The position numbers were made by a program, and so were the translations under genes. A DNA stretch of 64,000 nt from Ferrovibrio sp046297895 (GTDB taxonomy: Bacteria > Pseudomonadota > Alphaproteobacteria > Ferrovibrionales > Ferrovibrionaceae): NCBI RefSeq assembly GCF_046297895.1, contig NZ_JBKBHC010000001.1, positions 248,001 through 312,000 of the forward strand, given 5' to 3'. Under the pieces are notes generated by a model. That model made no database searches and was not told the DNA's origin. It worked only from the letters and a program-made list of their open reading frames with translations. This document shows, piece after piece, positions 32,631-39,771 of this stretch (positions within the stretch are counted from its first letter, which is position 1; each line of letters opens with the position of its first letter).

Positions 32631-33552
32631 CCACGCGGTTGCGCAGGATGCCGATCTTCTCGACCTCCAGCTCCACCACGTCACCATCCTTCAGGAAACG
32701 GCCATGCTCGAGGCCGCAGCCATCTCCGACCGTGCCCGAACCGAAGAATTCGCCGGCATGCACGGTTTCATCGGCCGAGACGCGGGCCAGCAGGTCTTCG
32801 AATTTGTGGTGGATGGTGCTGGAATTGCTGTCGCACCAGGTCTCGCCATTCACGCGCGCCTGCATGCGCAACTTGTAGGGATCGCCGATCTCGTCCAGCG
32901 TCACCAGGAACGGGCCCATGCTGTTGCCGGTATCAAAATCCTTGCCCTTGCAGGGCCCCAGCATGCTTTGCATCTCAATACTCTGGGCATCGCGCGCCGA
33001 GAAGTCGTTGAAGATGGTGAAGCCGAAGATGTGATCGCGGGCATCGCCTGGCTTGATGTTCTTGCCGCCCTTGCCGAGGAAAAAGCCGAATTCCAGTTCG
33101 AAATCCATCACCTGGCTGTAACGCGGCCAGATCACGTCGCCATCCGGTCCATTCACCGAGAAGCGGTTGGATTTGTAGTAGATCGGGATCTGGTACCAGG
33201 TCGGTGCCACCTTGATCATGCCCAGCTTGACCAGCAGCGGACCCAGCAATGGCTTGCGCATGATGGCTATGCGCTCCATTGCCTGCTGCACATGCTTCTC
33301 GAACAACATGGAATCGCGGATCTGCTCGGGCACCGGTACTGGCGCATGCAGCTTGGCTTCATTCAGCGGCAAGCGGATTTCCGCCTTCTCCTGCAGCGCG
33401 CGGGCTTTCGCCTTGGCCTCGTCGCCGCCCTTGATGATGGCGAGCATGTCGGGAAAAGCATCACCCAGATCAACGATTGCGGCGCCGTCGCTGGTGAGCA
33501 CGCCGGGGCGCATGGAACCGCGCGCCGGATGGCTGAAAGTGCAGAATTTCAT
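32617..33552 (-). CDS. fumarylacetoacetate hydrolase family protein
   Basis: A 311-residue FAH-fold hydrolase. The catalytic metal ligands lie in D-F-E-L-E-F-G-F-F-L and in the I-F-N-D-F-S-A-R-D-A-Q strand; G-S-G-T-V-G-D-G-C-G-L-E near the C-terminus is also typical. Family members cut C-C bonds next to a 1,3-diketone (releasing acetoacetate, pyruvate or similar) or hydrate/decarboxylate related acids. An acetoacetyl-CoA synthetase in the divergent operon suggests that acetoacetate is the released fragment. It is 28 bases downstream of the cyclase gene on the same strand; the ribosome site GAGGAA comes from a duplicated copy of that gene's 3' end. Confidence 0.88.
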   Translation of the reverse strand: MKFCTFSHPARGSMRPGVLTSDGAAIVDLGDAFPDMLAIIKGGDEAKAKARALQEKAEIRLPLNEAKLHAPVPVPEQIRDSMLFEKHVQQAMERIAIMRKPLLGPLLVKLGMIKVAPTWYQIPIYYKSNRFSVNGPDGDVIWPRYSQVMDFELEFGFFLGKGGKNIKPGDARDHIFGFTIFNDFSARDAQSIEMQSMLGPCKGKDFDTGNSMGPFLVTLDEIGDPYKLRMQARVNGETWCDSNSSTIHHKFEDLLARVSADETVHAGEFFGSGTVGDGCGLEHGRFLKDGDVVELEVEKIGILRNRVVRQK

Positions 33553-33558
33553 ATCTGA

Positions 33559-33576
33559 TTATTCCTCGAAAATGGC
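33559..33576 (-). repeat. duplicated 3' end of the cyclase gene
   Basis: An 18-base segment repeats the last coding bases of the cyclase gene (33581-33598) 22 bases downstream. Both copies encode A-I-F-E-E-stop. The three differences are all in third codon positions. The copy now supplies the ribosome site of the FAH-type gene. Confidence 0.6.
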
Positions 33577-33580
33577 GCCA

Positions 33581-34357
33581 TTATTCTTCAAAAATAGCAA
33601 CCGCACGGGTCCAGCCGGCGGAAGCGCCGCGAATCTTGTGCGGGAAGCAGGAGATAGTGAAGCCAAACGGCGGCAGGACTTCCAGGTTATGCAGCTTTTC
33701 CAGATGGCAGTAGCCGATATGGCGGCCGGCCTTATGGCCTTCCCAGATCAATGATGCATCATGGCTTTCCTTGAATTTCTCGGCGGTATGCACAAAAGGC
33801 GCGTCCCAGCTCCAGGCATCGGTGCCGGTGACGCGCACGCCGCGCTCCAGCAGATACATCGTGGCCTTGTAGCCCATGCCACAGCCGGTGCTGACATAGT
33901 TCGGCTGGCCATAGGCCTTCCCGGCGGCGGTATTGACCACGACGATATCGTGTTCCTTCAGTTCATAACCGATCCGCTTCAGTTCGGCCTCGACGTCCTT
34001 GTCGGTCACCACATAGCCGTCGGGGAAACGAGTGAAATCGAGCTTCACGCCGTCGCCGAAGCACCAGTCCAGAGGCACCTCGTCGATGGTCCAGGCCCGT
34101 TCGCCGTGATTCATCGTTGAGTGGAAGTGATACGGCGCATCCAGGTGCGTGCCGTTATGGGTGTTGAGGGTCACGTTCTCCACCGCCCAGCCTTCCGCAT
34201 CGGGCAGGTCTTCTTCCTTCAGGCCAGGGAAGAACTTGATGACGTCGGATGCGCTCTGCTGATGGCGGACATACTCGATCTTCGGGCTGAAGCCCGGTGG
34301 ATCGGACTGCACGTCGTTTTCGAGATAAATGGAAAGGTCGACGAAGCGACGGGGCAT
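33581..34357 (-). CDS. cyclase family protein (PF04199, kynurenine formamidase-like)
   Basis: A 258-residue metal-dependent hydrolase. The family signature H-N-G-T-H-L-D-A-P-Y-H-F is present near residue 88. Characterised members are kynurenine formamidases and isatin hydrolases (amide or lactam hydrolysis); others are named cyclases of polyketide routes. Here it probably hydrolyses a lactone, lactam or ester in the pathway. AGGAGG sits just before the ATG at 34357; the longer frame to 34555 was rejected because it crosses the divergent GntR start. It is divergent from the GntR gene with candidate operators between them and is followed by the FAH-type gene. Confidence 0.9.
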   Translation of the reverse strand: MPRRFVDLSIYLENDVQSDPPGFSPKIEYVRHQQSASDVIKFFPGLKEEDLPDAEGWAVENVTLNTHNGTHLDAPYHFHSTMNHGERAWTIDEVPLDWCFGDGVKLDFTRFPDGYVVTDKDVEAELKRIGYELKEHDIVVVNTAAGKAYGQPNYVSTGCGMGYKATMYLLERGVRVTGTDAWSWDAPFVHTAEKFKESHDASLIWEGHKAGRHIGYCHLEKLHNLEVLPPFGFTISCFPHKIRGASAGWTRAVAIFEE

Positions 34358-34407
34358 ATTTCCTCCTTGGCCGGCTCTGACAGACCGCTTGCAGGGCACA
34401 ACAATAA

Positions 34408-34453
34408 CGACGAAGATTAATTTTGTCGATTTTTTTTCTTTTTGTCGTTGACA
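34408..34453. promoter_or_regulatory. repeated TTTGTCG half-sites, probable GntR operator
   Basis: Half-sites CGACGAA (34408-34414) and TTTGTCG (34422-34428) form an imperfect dyad with a 7-base gap. A third copy TTTGTCG (34441-34447) lies 19 bases on and merges into TGTC-GTT-GACA (34443-34453), which overlaps the -35 box of the GntR gene. Confidence 0.5.
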
Positions 34454-34476
34454 CTGCCCCCCAGCACTCTCACAGT
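34448..34476 (+). promoter_or_regulatory. candidate promoter of the GntR gene
   Basis: A perfect TTGACA (34448-34453) is 17 bases from CACAGT (34471-34476), a poor -10 box that ends six bases before the ATG at 34483. If used, the mRNA would be leaderless. Confidence 0.4.
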
Positions 34477-34482
34477 GGCACC

Positions 34483-35220
34483 ATGACTGATGGGAGGACA
34501 AAAGCGGATATCCGCGATCTGGCGGCCGAAGCCGGCAGCCTGACCGAATTCGCATACCGGAATATTCGCACTGACATCATCGCCGGTCTGTTCCCGCCCG
34601 GCGTCAAACTGCAGATCGACGAACTTAAGACCCGCTACGGCCTGAGTGCCAGCCCCCTGCGCGAGGCTCTGGCCCGACTGATCAGTCAGGGTTTCGTCTC
34701 GGTGGAAAGCCAGCGCGGCTTCCGTGTCGCCGCCATGAGCCCTGAAGACCTGGCCGATATCACGCTGGCCCGCCAGGTAATCGAGACCGCGGCGTTGCAG
34801 CGCGCCATCGAACGCGGCGACGACGCCTGGGAAGGTAACATTCTGGCGGCCTATCACCGACTCGACCGTTATGTCGCGCGCTTGGGCGGCCGACCGGTGG
34901 AAAACCTGGCCGAGTTCGGCGAACTGCACAAAGCCTTCCATGTCGCACTGGTCGCCGCCTGCGGATCGCCGCGCCTGCTGGACGAACAGGGCAGGCTGTA
35001 TGATCAGGCAGAACGCTACCGCCACGGCATGATGCAGAATTTCCTGGTCGAACAGGGCACCGGGATCATGGATGAGCACAAACAGCTCATGGATCTGGTG
35101 CTGGCACGCAGGGCAGATGAGGCTTGCGCCATGCTGCACCATCACCTCGGCCATACCTATCATTTTTGTTTCGGCCCTGACGGCGCCAGTAAACGACTGG
35201 AGGATGCCGTCAACCAATAA
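34483..35220 (+). CDS. GntR family transcriptional regulator, FCD type
   Basis: A 245-residue regulator. The winged helix-turn-helix spans about 20-85 (A-Y-R-N-I-R-T-D-I-I-A-G, then G-L-S-A-S-P-L-R-E-A-L-A-R-L, the classic GntR recognition helix), and the FCD ligand-binding domain fills the rest with the histidines expected for a metal-assisted carboxylate pocket (F-H-V-A-L, H-K-Q-L-M-D, H-H-H-L-G-H). FCD regulators usually sense small organic acids. It heads the plus-strand operon with the TRAP genes and is divergent from cyclase-FAH, so it probably represses both sides and itself until the imported acid appears. Confidence 0.92.
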   Translation: MTDGRTKADIRDLAAEAGSLTEFAYRNIRTDIIAGLFPPGVKLQIDELKTRYGLSASPLREALARLISQGFVSVESQRGFRVAAMSPEDLADITLARQVIETAALQRAIERGDDAWEGNILAAYHRLDRYVARLGGRPVENLAEFGELHKAFHVALVAACGSPRLLDEQGRLYDQAERYRHGMMQNFLVEQGTGIMDEHKQLMDLVLARRADEACAMLHHHLGHTYHFCFGPDGASKRLEDAVNQ

Positions 35221-35247
35221 CCGCGGATAACCTTCGGGAGGAAACCA

Positions 35248-36318
35248 ATGACCGCGATCAAGACCCTTGCCTGCACCATCGGTGCCACGGCCGCATTGCT
35301 GCTGGCAGGCCATGCGCAGGCCCAGACCGTGAAGATGACCGCCGTGGCGGGCCATCCGGTGATCTTCCCCTGGGTGAAGCTGGCTGACGAATTCTTCATC
35401 CCCGAGGTCGACAAGCGCCTGGCCGCCGCCGGCAGCAAGGCGAAGTTCGAGTGGACCAAGGCCTGGGGTGGCACCGCCGTTAAGCTGGGCAGCGAATCCG
35501 GCGCGATCAAGGATGGCCTGGCCGAACTGGCCTTCGTCTCGACCATCTTCGAGGCGCCGAAATTCCCTCTGCAGAACGTGTCCTACGTCGCTCCGTTCAT
35601 GACCGACGATATCGCCGTGATGTCGAAGGCGATCAAGAATATGCAGGCTAAGATTCCGGCCATGGCCGAAGCCTGGACCAAGAACAACATGATCTTCCTG
35701 GGTGGCACCGGCCTGGACAGCTATCACCTGTTCACCAAGACCCCGATCAACAAGCTGGAAGACCTGAACGGCAAGAAGATCAACGCTCCTGGCCCCTCGG
35801 CCAACTGGGTGAAGGGCACCGGCGCGGTGGCTGTCGCCGGCACGCTGCAAACCTACTACAACGACATCCAGACCGGTGTGACCGAGGGCGCGCTGACCTT
35901 CGCCACCGGGGCCTTTCCGGCCAAGCTGACCGAGGTTGCCCCCCACATCACCAAGGTGAATTACGGCGCCCAGTTCGCCGGCGCACTGGTGATGAGCAAG
36001 CGCGTGTTCGACAAGCTGCCCAAGGACGCACAGAAGATCGTCATGGAAGTCGGCGCCGAATACGACGCCAAGTTCGCTCAATTGCTGACCGCCACCTCTG
36101 CCTCGCTGATGCAGAAAATGGTGGAAGGAGGCGCCAAGGTGCGTGAACTGGGCCCGGAAGAGCGCAAACAATGGGCCGCCGTGCTGCCCAATGTGGCACT
36201 GCCCTGGGCCAAGGATCTCGATGCCAAGGGCCTGCCGGGCACCCAGGTGCTGAACGCCTTCGTTGCCGAGATCCGCGCCGCCGGCGTGCAGTTCCCGCGC
36301 GACTGGAGCAAAGAGTAA
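35248..36318 (+). CDS. dctP: TRAP transporter substrate-binding protein, DctP family
   Basis: A 356-residue periplasmic binding protein. The signal peptide ends at A-Q-A near residue 25. Conserved DctP features include the strand D-L-N-G-K-K-I-N-A-P-G-P near 175 and the arginine/asparagine-rich ligand cleft; the substrate is normally an organic acid. GGGAGGAAACC precedes the ATG. It is the first of three adjacent TRAP genes and the second gene of the GntR operon; the ligand cannot be read from sequence, but the downstream enzymes suggest a lactone, keto acid or aldonic acid. Confidence 0.92.
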   Translation: MTAIKTLACTIGATAALLLAGHAQAQTVKMTAVAGHPVIFPWVKLADEFFIPEVDKRLAAAGSKAKFEWTKAWGGTAVKLGSESGAIKDGLAELAFVSTIFEAPKFPLQNVSYVAPFMTDDIAVMSKAIKNMQAKIPAMAEAWTKNNMIFLGGTGLDSYHLFTKTPINKLEDLNGKKINAPGPSANWVKGTGAVAVAGTLQTYYNDIQTGVTEGALTFATGAFPAKLTEVAPHITKVNYGAQFAGALVMSKRVFDKLPKDAQKIVMEVGAEYDAKFAQLLTATSASLMQKMVEGGAKVRELGPEERKQWAAVLPNVALPWAKDLDAKGLPGTQVLNAFVAEIRAAGVQFPRDWSKE

Positions 36319-36341
36319 CCGCTTAATTCGGTGGTGCCGCA

Positions 36342-36836
36342 ATGTATGCCCGTCTGCTGGGGGCGATGAACGCCCTCGGCACCGTGTGGATTTTTCTCCT
36401 CATGGTGCTGATCAATTCCGACATCCTGGGACGAGAGCTGTTTTCCAGCCCCGTGCGCGGTACCACCGAATTGCTGTCGCTCTCCATCGTCGGCATCGTG
36501 TTTTTGCAGCTTGGCCATGCCCTCATGGTCGGCCGCATGACACGATCCGACATGGTCATCGAAACCCTTCTGGTAAAGAATCCGCGTTTCGGCCGCGCCC
36601 TCCAGGGCCTGTTCGCCCTGCTCGGCGCGGCATTACTCGCCATCATCTTCTGGGGCAGCATCGCGCCGTTCAATGAAGCCATCGAGATCGGCGAATATGT
36701 CGGCGCCGCCGGCGATTTCACTGCCCCGACCTGGCCAATCCGGCTACTGATCCTGATCGGCTCGGCTGCCACCGGCCTGCAATACCTGGTCATGGCCTGG
36801 CAGGATTTCCGTTTCGTTTTTGCAGGTGGCAAATGA
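36342..36836 (+). CDS. dctQ: TRAP transporter small permease, DctQ family
   Basis: A 164-residue membrane protein with four helices (about 5-25, 44-66, 82-105, 122-142). The conserved N-S-D-I-L-G-R-E-L and G-T-T-E-L-L segments are those of DctQ proteins, which couple the binding protein to the large permease. It overlaps the dctM start by four bases (ATGA), so the two subunits are made together. No other feature stands out. Confidence 0.9.
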   Translation: MYARLLGAMNALGTVWIFLLMVLINSDILGRELFSSPVRGTTELLSLSIVGIVFLQLGHALMVGRMTRSDMVIETLLVKNPRFGRALQGLFALLGAALLAIIFWGSIAPFNEAIEIGEYVGAAGDFTAPTWPIRLLILIGSAATGLQYLVMAWQDFRFVFAGGK

Positions 36837-38146
36837 CCGGCCTTGAAATTGGCTTCCTCACCCTGGCCGGCATGATGCTGCTGATCTGGCTCGGCCTGCA
36901 TGTCGCGGTCGCGTTGGGCCTCACCTCCTTCATCGGCGTCTGGCTGCTGAAAGACAGCCCCGATGTCGCCATGTCGATGCTAGCCCAGGGCGCCTCGGAC
37001 TCAATCGCCAGCCACATCTTCGGCGTGGTGCCGTTGTTCGTCCTGATGGGGTTCCTCGTCTCCATCGCCGATATCGGCAAGGATGCCTTCGAGGTCGCCA
37101 ACCAGGGACTGCGCCGTTTGCGTGGCGGCCTAGGCGTTGCCACAGTCGCCGCCAATGCCGTGTTTGCCGCCATTACCGGGATCTCGATCGCTTCGGCCGC
37201 CGTATTCACCCGCGTCGCCGTGCCCGAGATGCTGCGCTACGGCTACAAGCCGGGTTTCGCCACCGGCGTGGTCGCCGGCTCCTCCGTGCTGGGCATGCTG
37301 ATTCCGCCCAGCCTGCTGATGATCCTCTATGGCTTCCTGGCCGAGGTTTCCGTGGGTGCCATGTTCATGGCCGGCGTGGTGCCGGGCCTGCTGCTGGCAT
37401 TCACCTATTCCGTTGGCATCATGCTGATGGCACGCTTCTGGCCGTCATATGTGGGCGGCCGTCCCGAGGGCGATGCCGCTCATGAAAAGCTGATGGGCGG
37501 CGCCGAGATGGCCGCCAAGATATTGCCGATCATGGCTTTGATCGGAGTGGTGCTGGGCGGCATCTATGCCGGCTTTTTCACCGCCACCGACGCCGGCGCG
37601 GTGGGTGCCGCCGGCGCGCTGCTGATTGCGCTGTGGAAGCGCAAGCTGGATCCGAAGAAATTCTGGCAGGTTCTGGTCGAAACCGGTCATGTCACCGTCG
37701 CCGTCTCATTCCTGATCATCGGCGCCAGCCTCTACACCCGCATGCTGGCGCTTTCCGGCGTGCCGCAATTCCTGGTCTCGGAGATCAGCGCCGCCGGCCT
37801 CGGTCCCTTCGCCTTCCTGGCCGTCTATATCCTGCTGATCGTCATCCTCGGCTGCTTCATCGATTCCAGTTCGATTCTGCTGATCGTGCTGCCACTGATG
37901 CTCCCCATAGCCAGCGGCTTCGACATGAACCTGATCTGGTTCGGCATCATCACCATTGTCGCCGTCGAGATCGGCCTGCTGACGCCGCCTTTCGGATTGA
38001 GCGTCTTTGTCATCAAGAGCACGCTCAACGATTCCAGGATCACCCTGCGCACCATCTTTGTCGGCGCCTTGCCCTTTGCCGCGATCATGCTGCTGACCCT
38101 GATCATCCTGGTGCTCTTCCCGAAACTCACTCTAGCCCTGGTCTGA
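36833..38146 (+). CDS. dctM: TRAP transporter large permease, DctM family
   Basis: A 437-residue membrane protein with 11-12 helices that carries out sodium-driven solute import. Typical segments are A-A-V-F-T-R-V-A-V-P-E-M-L-R-Y-G-Y, G-V-V-A-G-S-S-V-L-G-M-L-I-P-P-S (the family's glycine/proline hinge) and D-S-S-S-I-L-L-I-V-L-P-L near the end. Overlap with dctQ and close packing with the next gene (one base after its stop) indicate a single transcript. Confidence 0.93.
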   Translation: MTGLEIGFLTLAGMMLLIWLGLHVAVALGLTSFIGVWLLKDSPDVAMSMLAQGASDSIASHIFGVVPLFVLMGFLVSIADIGKDAFEVANQGLRRLRGGLGVATVAANAVFAAITGISIASAAVFTRVAVPEMLRYGYKPGFATGVVAGSSVLGMLIPPSLLMILYGFLAEVSVGAMFMAGVVPGLLLAFTYSVGIMLMARFWPSYVGGRPEGDAAHEKLMGGAEMAAKILPIMALIGVVLGGIYAGFFTATDAGAVGAAGALLIALWKRKLDPKKFWQVLVETGHVTVAVSFLIIGASLYTRMLALSGVPQFLVSEISAAGLGPFAFLAVYILLIVILGCFIDSSSILLIVLPLMLPIASGFDMNLIWFGIITIVAVEIGLLTPPFGLSVFVIKSTLNDSRITLRTIFVGALPFAAIMLLTLIILVLFPKLTLALV

Positions 38147-38147
38147 T

Positions 38148-39179
38148 ATGACTGCCGTCAACCCGCTGAAAGGTTTTCGCCTCACACTCGACGACCTGAA
38201 CTTCATCGGCCACGACCTGCAGCGGCCAGAATGTATCCTGGCCGAACCCGATGGCACGCTGTGGTCGGCCGATGCCCGCGGCGGCGTGATGCGCATAGCC
38301 CCCGACGGCAGCCAGCGCCTGATTGCCCAGCAGGCTGATAGCCACTTCGCCGGCACGACCGATCTGGCCAAACGCTTCACCGAAGGCACGCTGCCCAATG
38401 GCCTAGCCTTTGCCCGCAATGGCGACATCCTGATCTCGAATTTCGGCACCGACCGGCTGGAAGTGATGGATCGCGAGGGCCGCAGCCGCGTGTTGCATGA
38501 CAGAATCGACGGCCGCCCCATCGGCAAAGTGAATTTCGTGCTGCGCGATTCGAAAGACCGCATCTGGCTCACCGTTTCCACCCGCATCAAGAACTGGATG
38601 GAGGCGATCCGGCCGGGCATCGACGATGGTTTCATTGCACTGGCCGACGAGCGCGGCCTGCGCATTGTGGCCGATGGCCTGCATTTCACCAACGAAATAC
38701 GCTTCGATGCCGGCGAGGAGTATCTATATGCGGTGGAAACCTGCGGCCGCCGCATCACCCGCTTCCGGGCCAACTCGGACGGCAGCCTGAGCAACCGCGA
38801 GATATTCGGCCCCCGTGATTTCGGTCCGGCCGGTTTCCCCGATGGCTGCGCCTTCGATTCCTTCGGCAATCTATGGGTCACGCTGGTGATGGCCGAGAAG
38901 CTGGTTGCGCTCACGCCCGAAGGTGAGCTGTTGACCCTGTTCGATGACGGCAATCCGCAGGCCATCGCAGCCCTTGAGTCCGCCTATCAGGCTGGCAAGG
39001 CCACACCCGAGTTGCTGATGGCGACCCGCAGCAGCGTCACGCCCTGGATCGCCAGCATCACCTTCGGCGGCCCCGACCTGCGCAATGCGTATATCGGGAC
39101 TTTGTTCGGCACCAACATCCCGTGGTTCCGCAGCCCGGTCGCCGGCCTGCCGATGGTACACTGGAAGGACCGCCCATGA
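38148..39179 (+). CDS. SMP-30/gluconolactonase family protein, second copy
   Basis: A 343-residue beta-propeller of the SMP-30 family, longer than the copy at 31755 by 52 residues, mainly at both ends. E-C-I-L-A-E-P-D-G near residue 25 aligns with the metal-binding glutamate, L-P-N-G-L-A-F-A-R-N-G-D near 83 with the substrate asparagine, and P-D-G-C-A-F-D-S-F-G-N-L-W with the catalytic aspartate region. It is likely the lactonase that acts on the imported compound, because it lies directly between the permease and the cupin. Its stop overlaps the next start (ATGA). Confidence 0.9.
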   Translation: MTAVNPLKGFRLTLDDLNFIGHDLQRPECILAEPDGTLWSADARGGVMRIAPDGSQRLIAQQADSHFAGTTDLAKRFTEGTLPNGLAFARNGDILISNFGTDRLEVMDREGRSRVLHDRIDGRPIGKVNFVLRDSKDRIWLTVSTRIKNWMEAIRPGIDDGFIALADERGLRIVADGLHFTNEIRFDAGEEYLYAVETCGRRITRFRANSDGSLSNREIFGPRDFGPAGFPDGCAFDSFGNLWVTLVMAEKLVALTPEGELLTLFDDGNPQAIAALESAYQAGKATPELLMATRSSVTPWIASITFGGPDLRNAYIGTLFGTNIPWFRSPVAGLPMVHWKDRP

Positions 39180-39754
39180 ACCGCTCGCCCCGCCGCATCG
39201 TCACCGGCCATGACAGCAACGGCCAATCCGTCGTCGCCATGGACACCGCCATGCAGCCGACGCTGGACAAGCCCGAGATCGGCGTCGCCTTCTATGAAAT
39301 CTGGAACACCGCCGGCAGTCCGGTGCGCGTCGACAACGGTGCCGACCCAACCCGACGCCCGCTGCAGATCGAGCCGCCGAAGCAAGGCAGCATCATCCGC
39401 TTCGTCGATTTCGGCCCGAAACAGGCCAGCCGCCCGCCGATGACGCGCGAAATGGCGGAAGCCGCCTTCGCGCTGGTCGGCTCGGCTCATGCCTCGACCT
39501 GGAGGCCCGACAGCCCGCATCCGATGATGCACCGCACGGAATCGGTAGATTACGGCATTGTCGTATCGGGTGAGATCGTCCTGGTGCTGGACGATGGTTC
39601 GCGCACGCTGCTGAAAGCAGGCGACGTGGTGGTACAGCGCGGCACCGACCATGCCTGGGAAAACCCTTCGGAAACCAGTTCTGCACGCATGGCCTTCATC
39701 CTGCTGGATGGTGCATTTTCCCCTGAGATCGCTAAGCTGATTGAAAAGGCTTGA
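39176..39754 (+). CDS. cupin domain protein
   Basis: A 192-residue protein with a C-terminal cupin fold. The barrel is seen from H-R-T-E-S-V-D-Y-G-I-V-V-S-G-E (about 118-132) to V-V-Q-R-G-T-D-H-A-W near 156; the histidine, glutamate and later histidine fit a metal site. The N-terminal ~100 residues carry a D-S-N-G-Q-S-V-V segment seen in cupins of catabolic clusters. It may be a dioxygenase, isomerase or sensor of the pathway; I cannot choose. It starts inside the preceding lactonase stop and is followed by the ligase at 17 bases. Confidence 0.85.
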   Translation: MNRSPRRIVTGHDSNGQSVVAMDTAMQPTLDKPEIGVAFYEIWNTAGSPVRVDNGADPTRRPLQIEPPKQGSIIRFVDFGPKQASRPPMTREMAEAAFALVGSAHASTWRPDSPHPMMHRTESVDYGIVVSGEIVLVLDDGSRTLLKAGDVVVQRGTDHAWENPSETSSARMAFILLDGAFSPEIAKLIEKA

Positions 39755-39771
39755 GAGTCTCCGGAGGAACC

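Noticed and set aside
34417..36342. 641-codon minus-strand frame opposite GntR and dctP
   Set aside because: Histidine/glycine-rich shadow that would cover two certain genes and the operator region.
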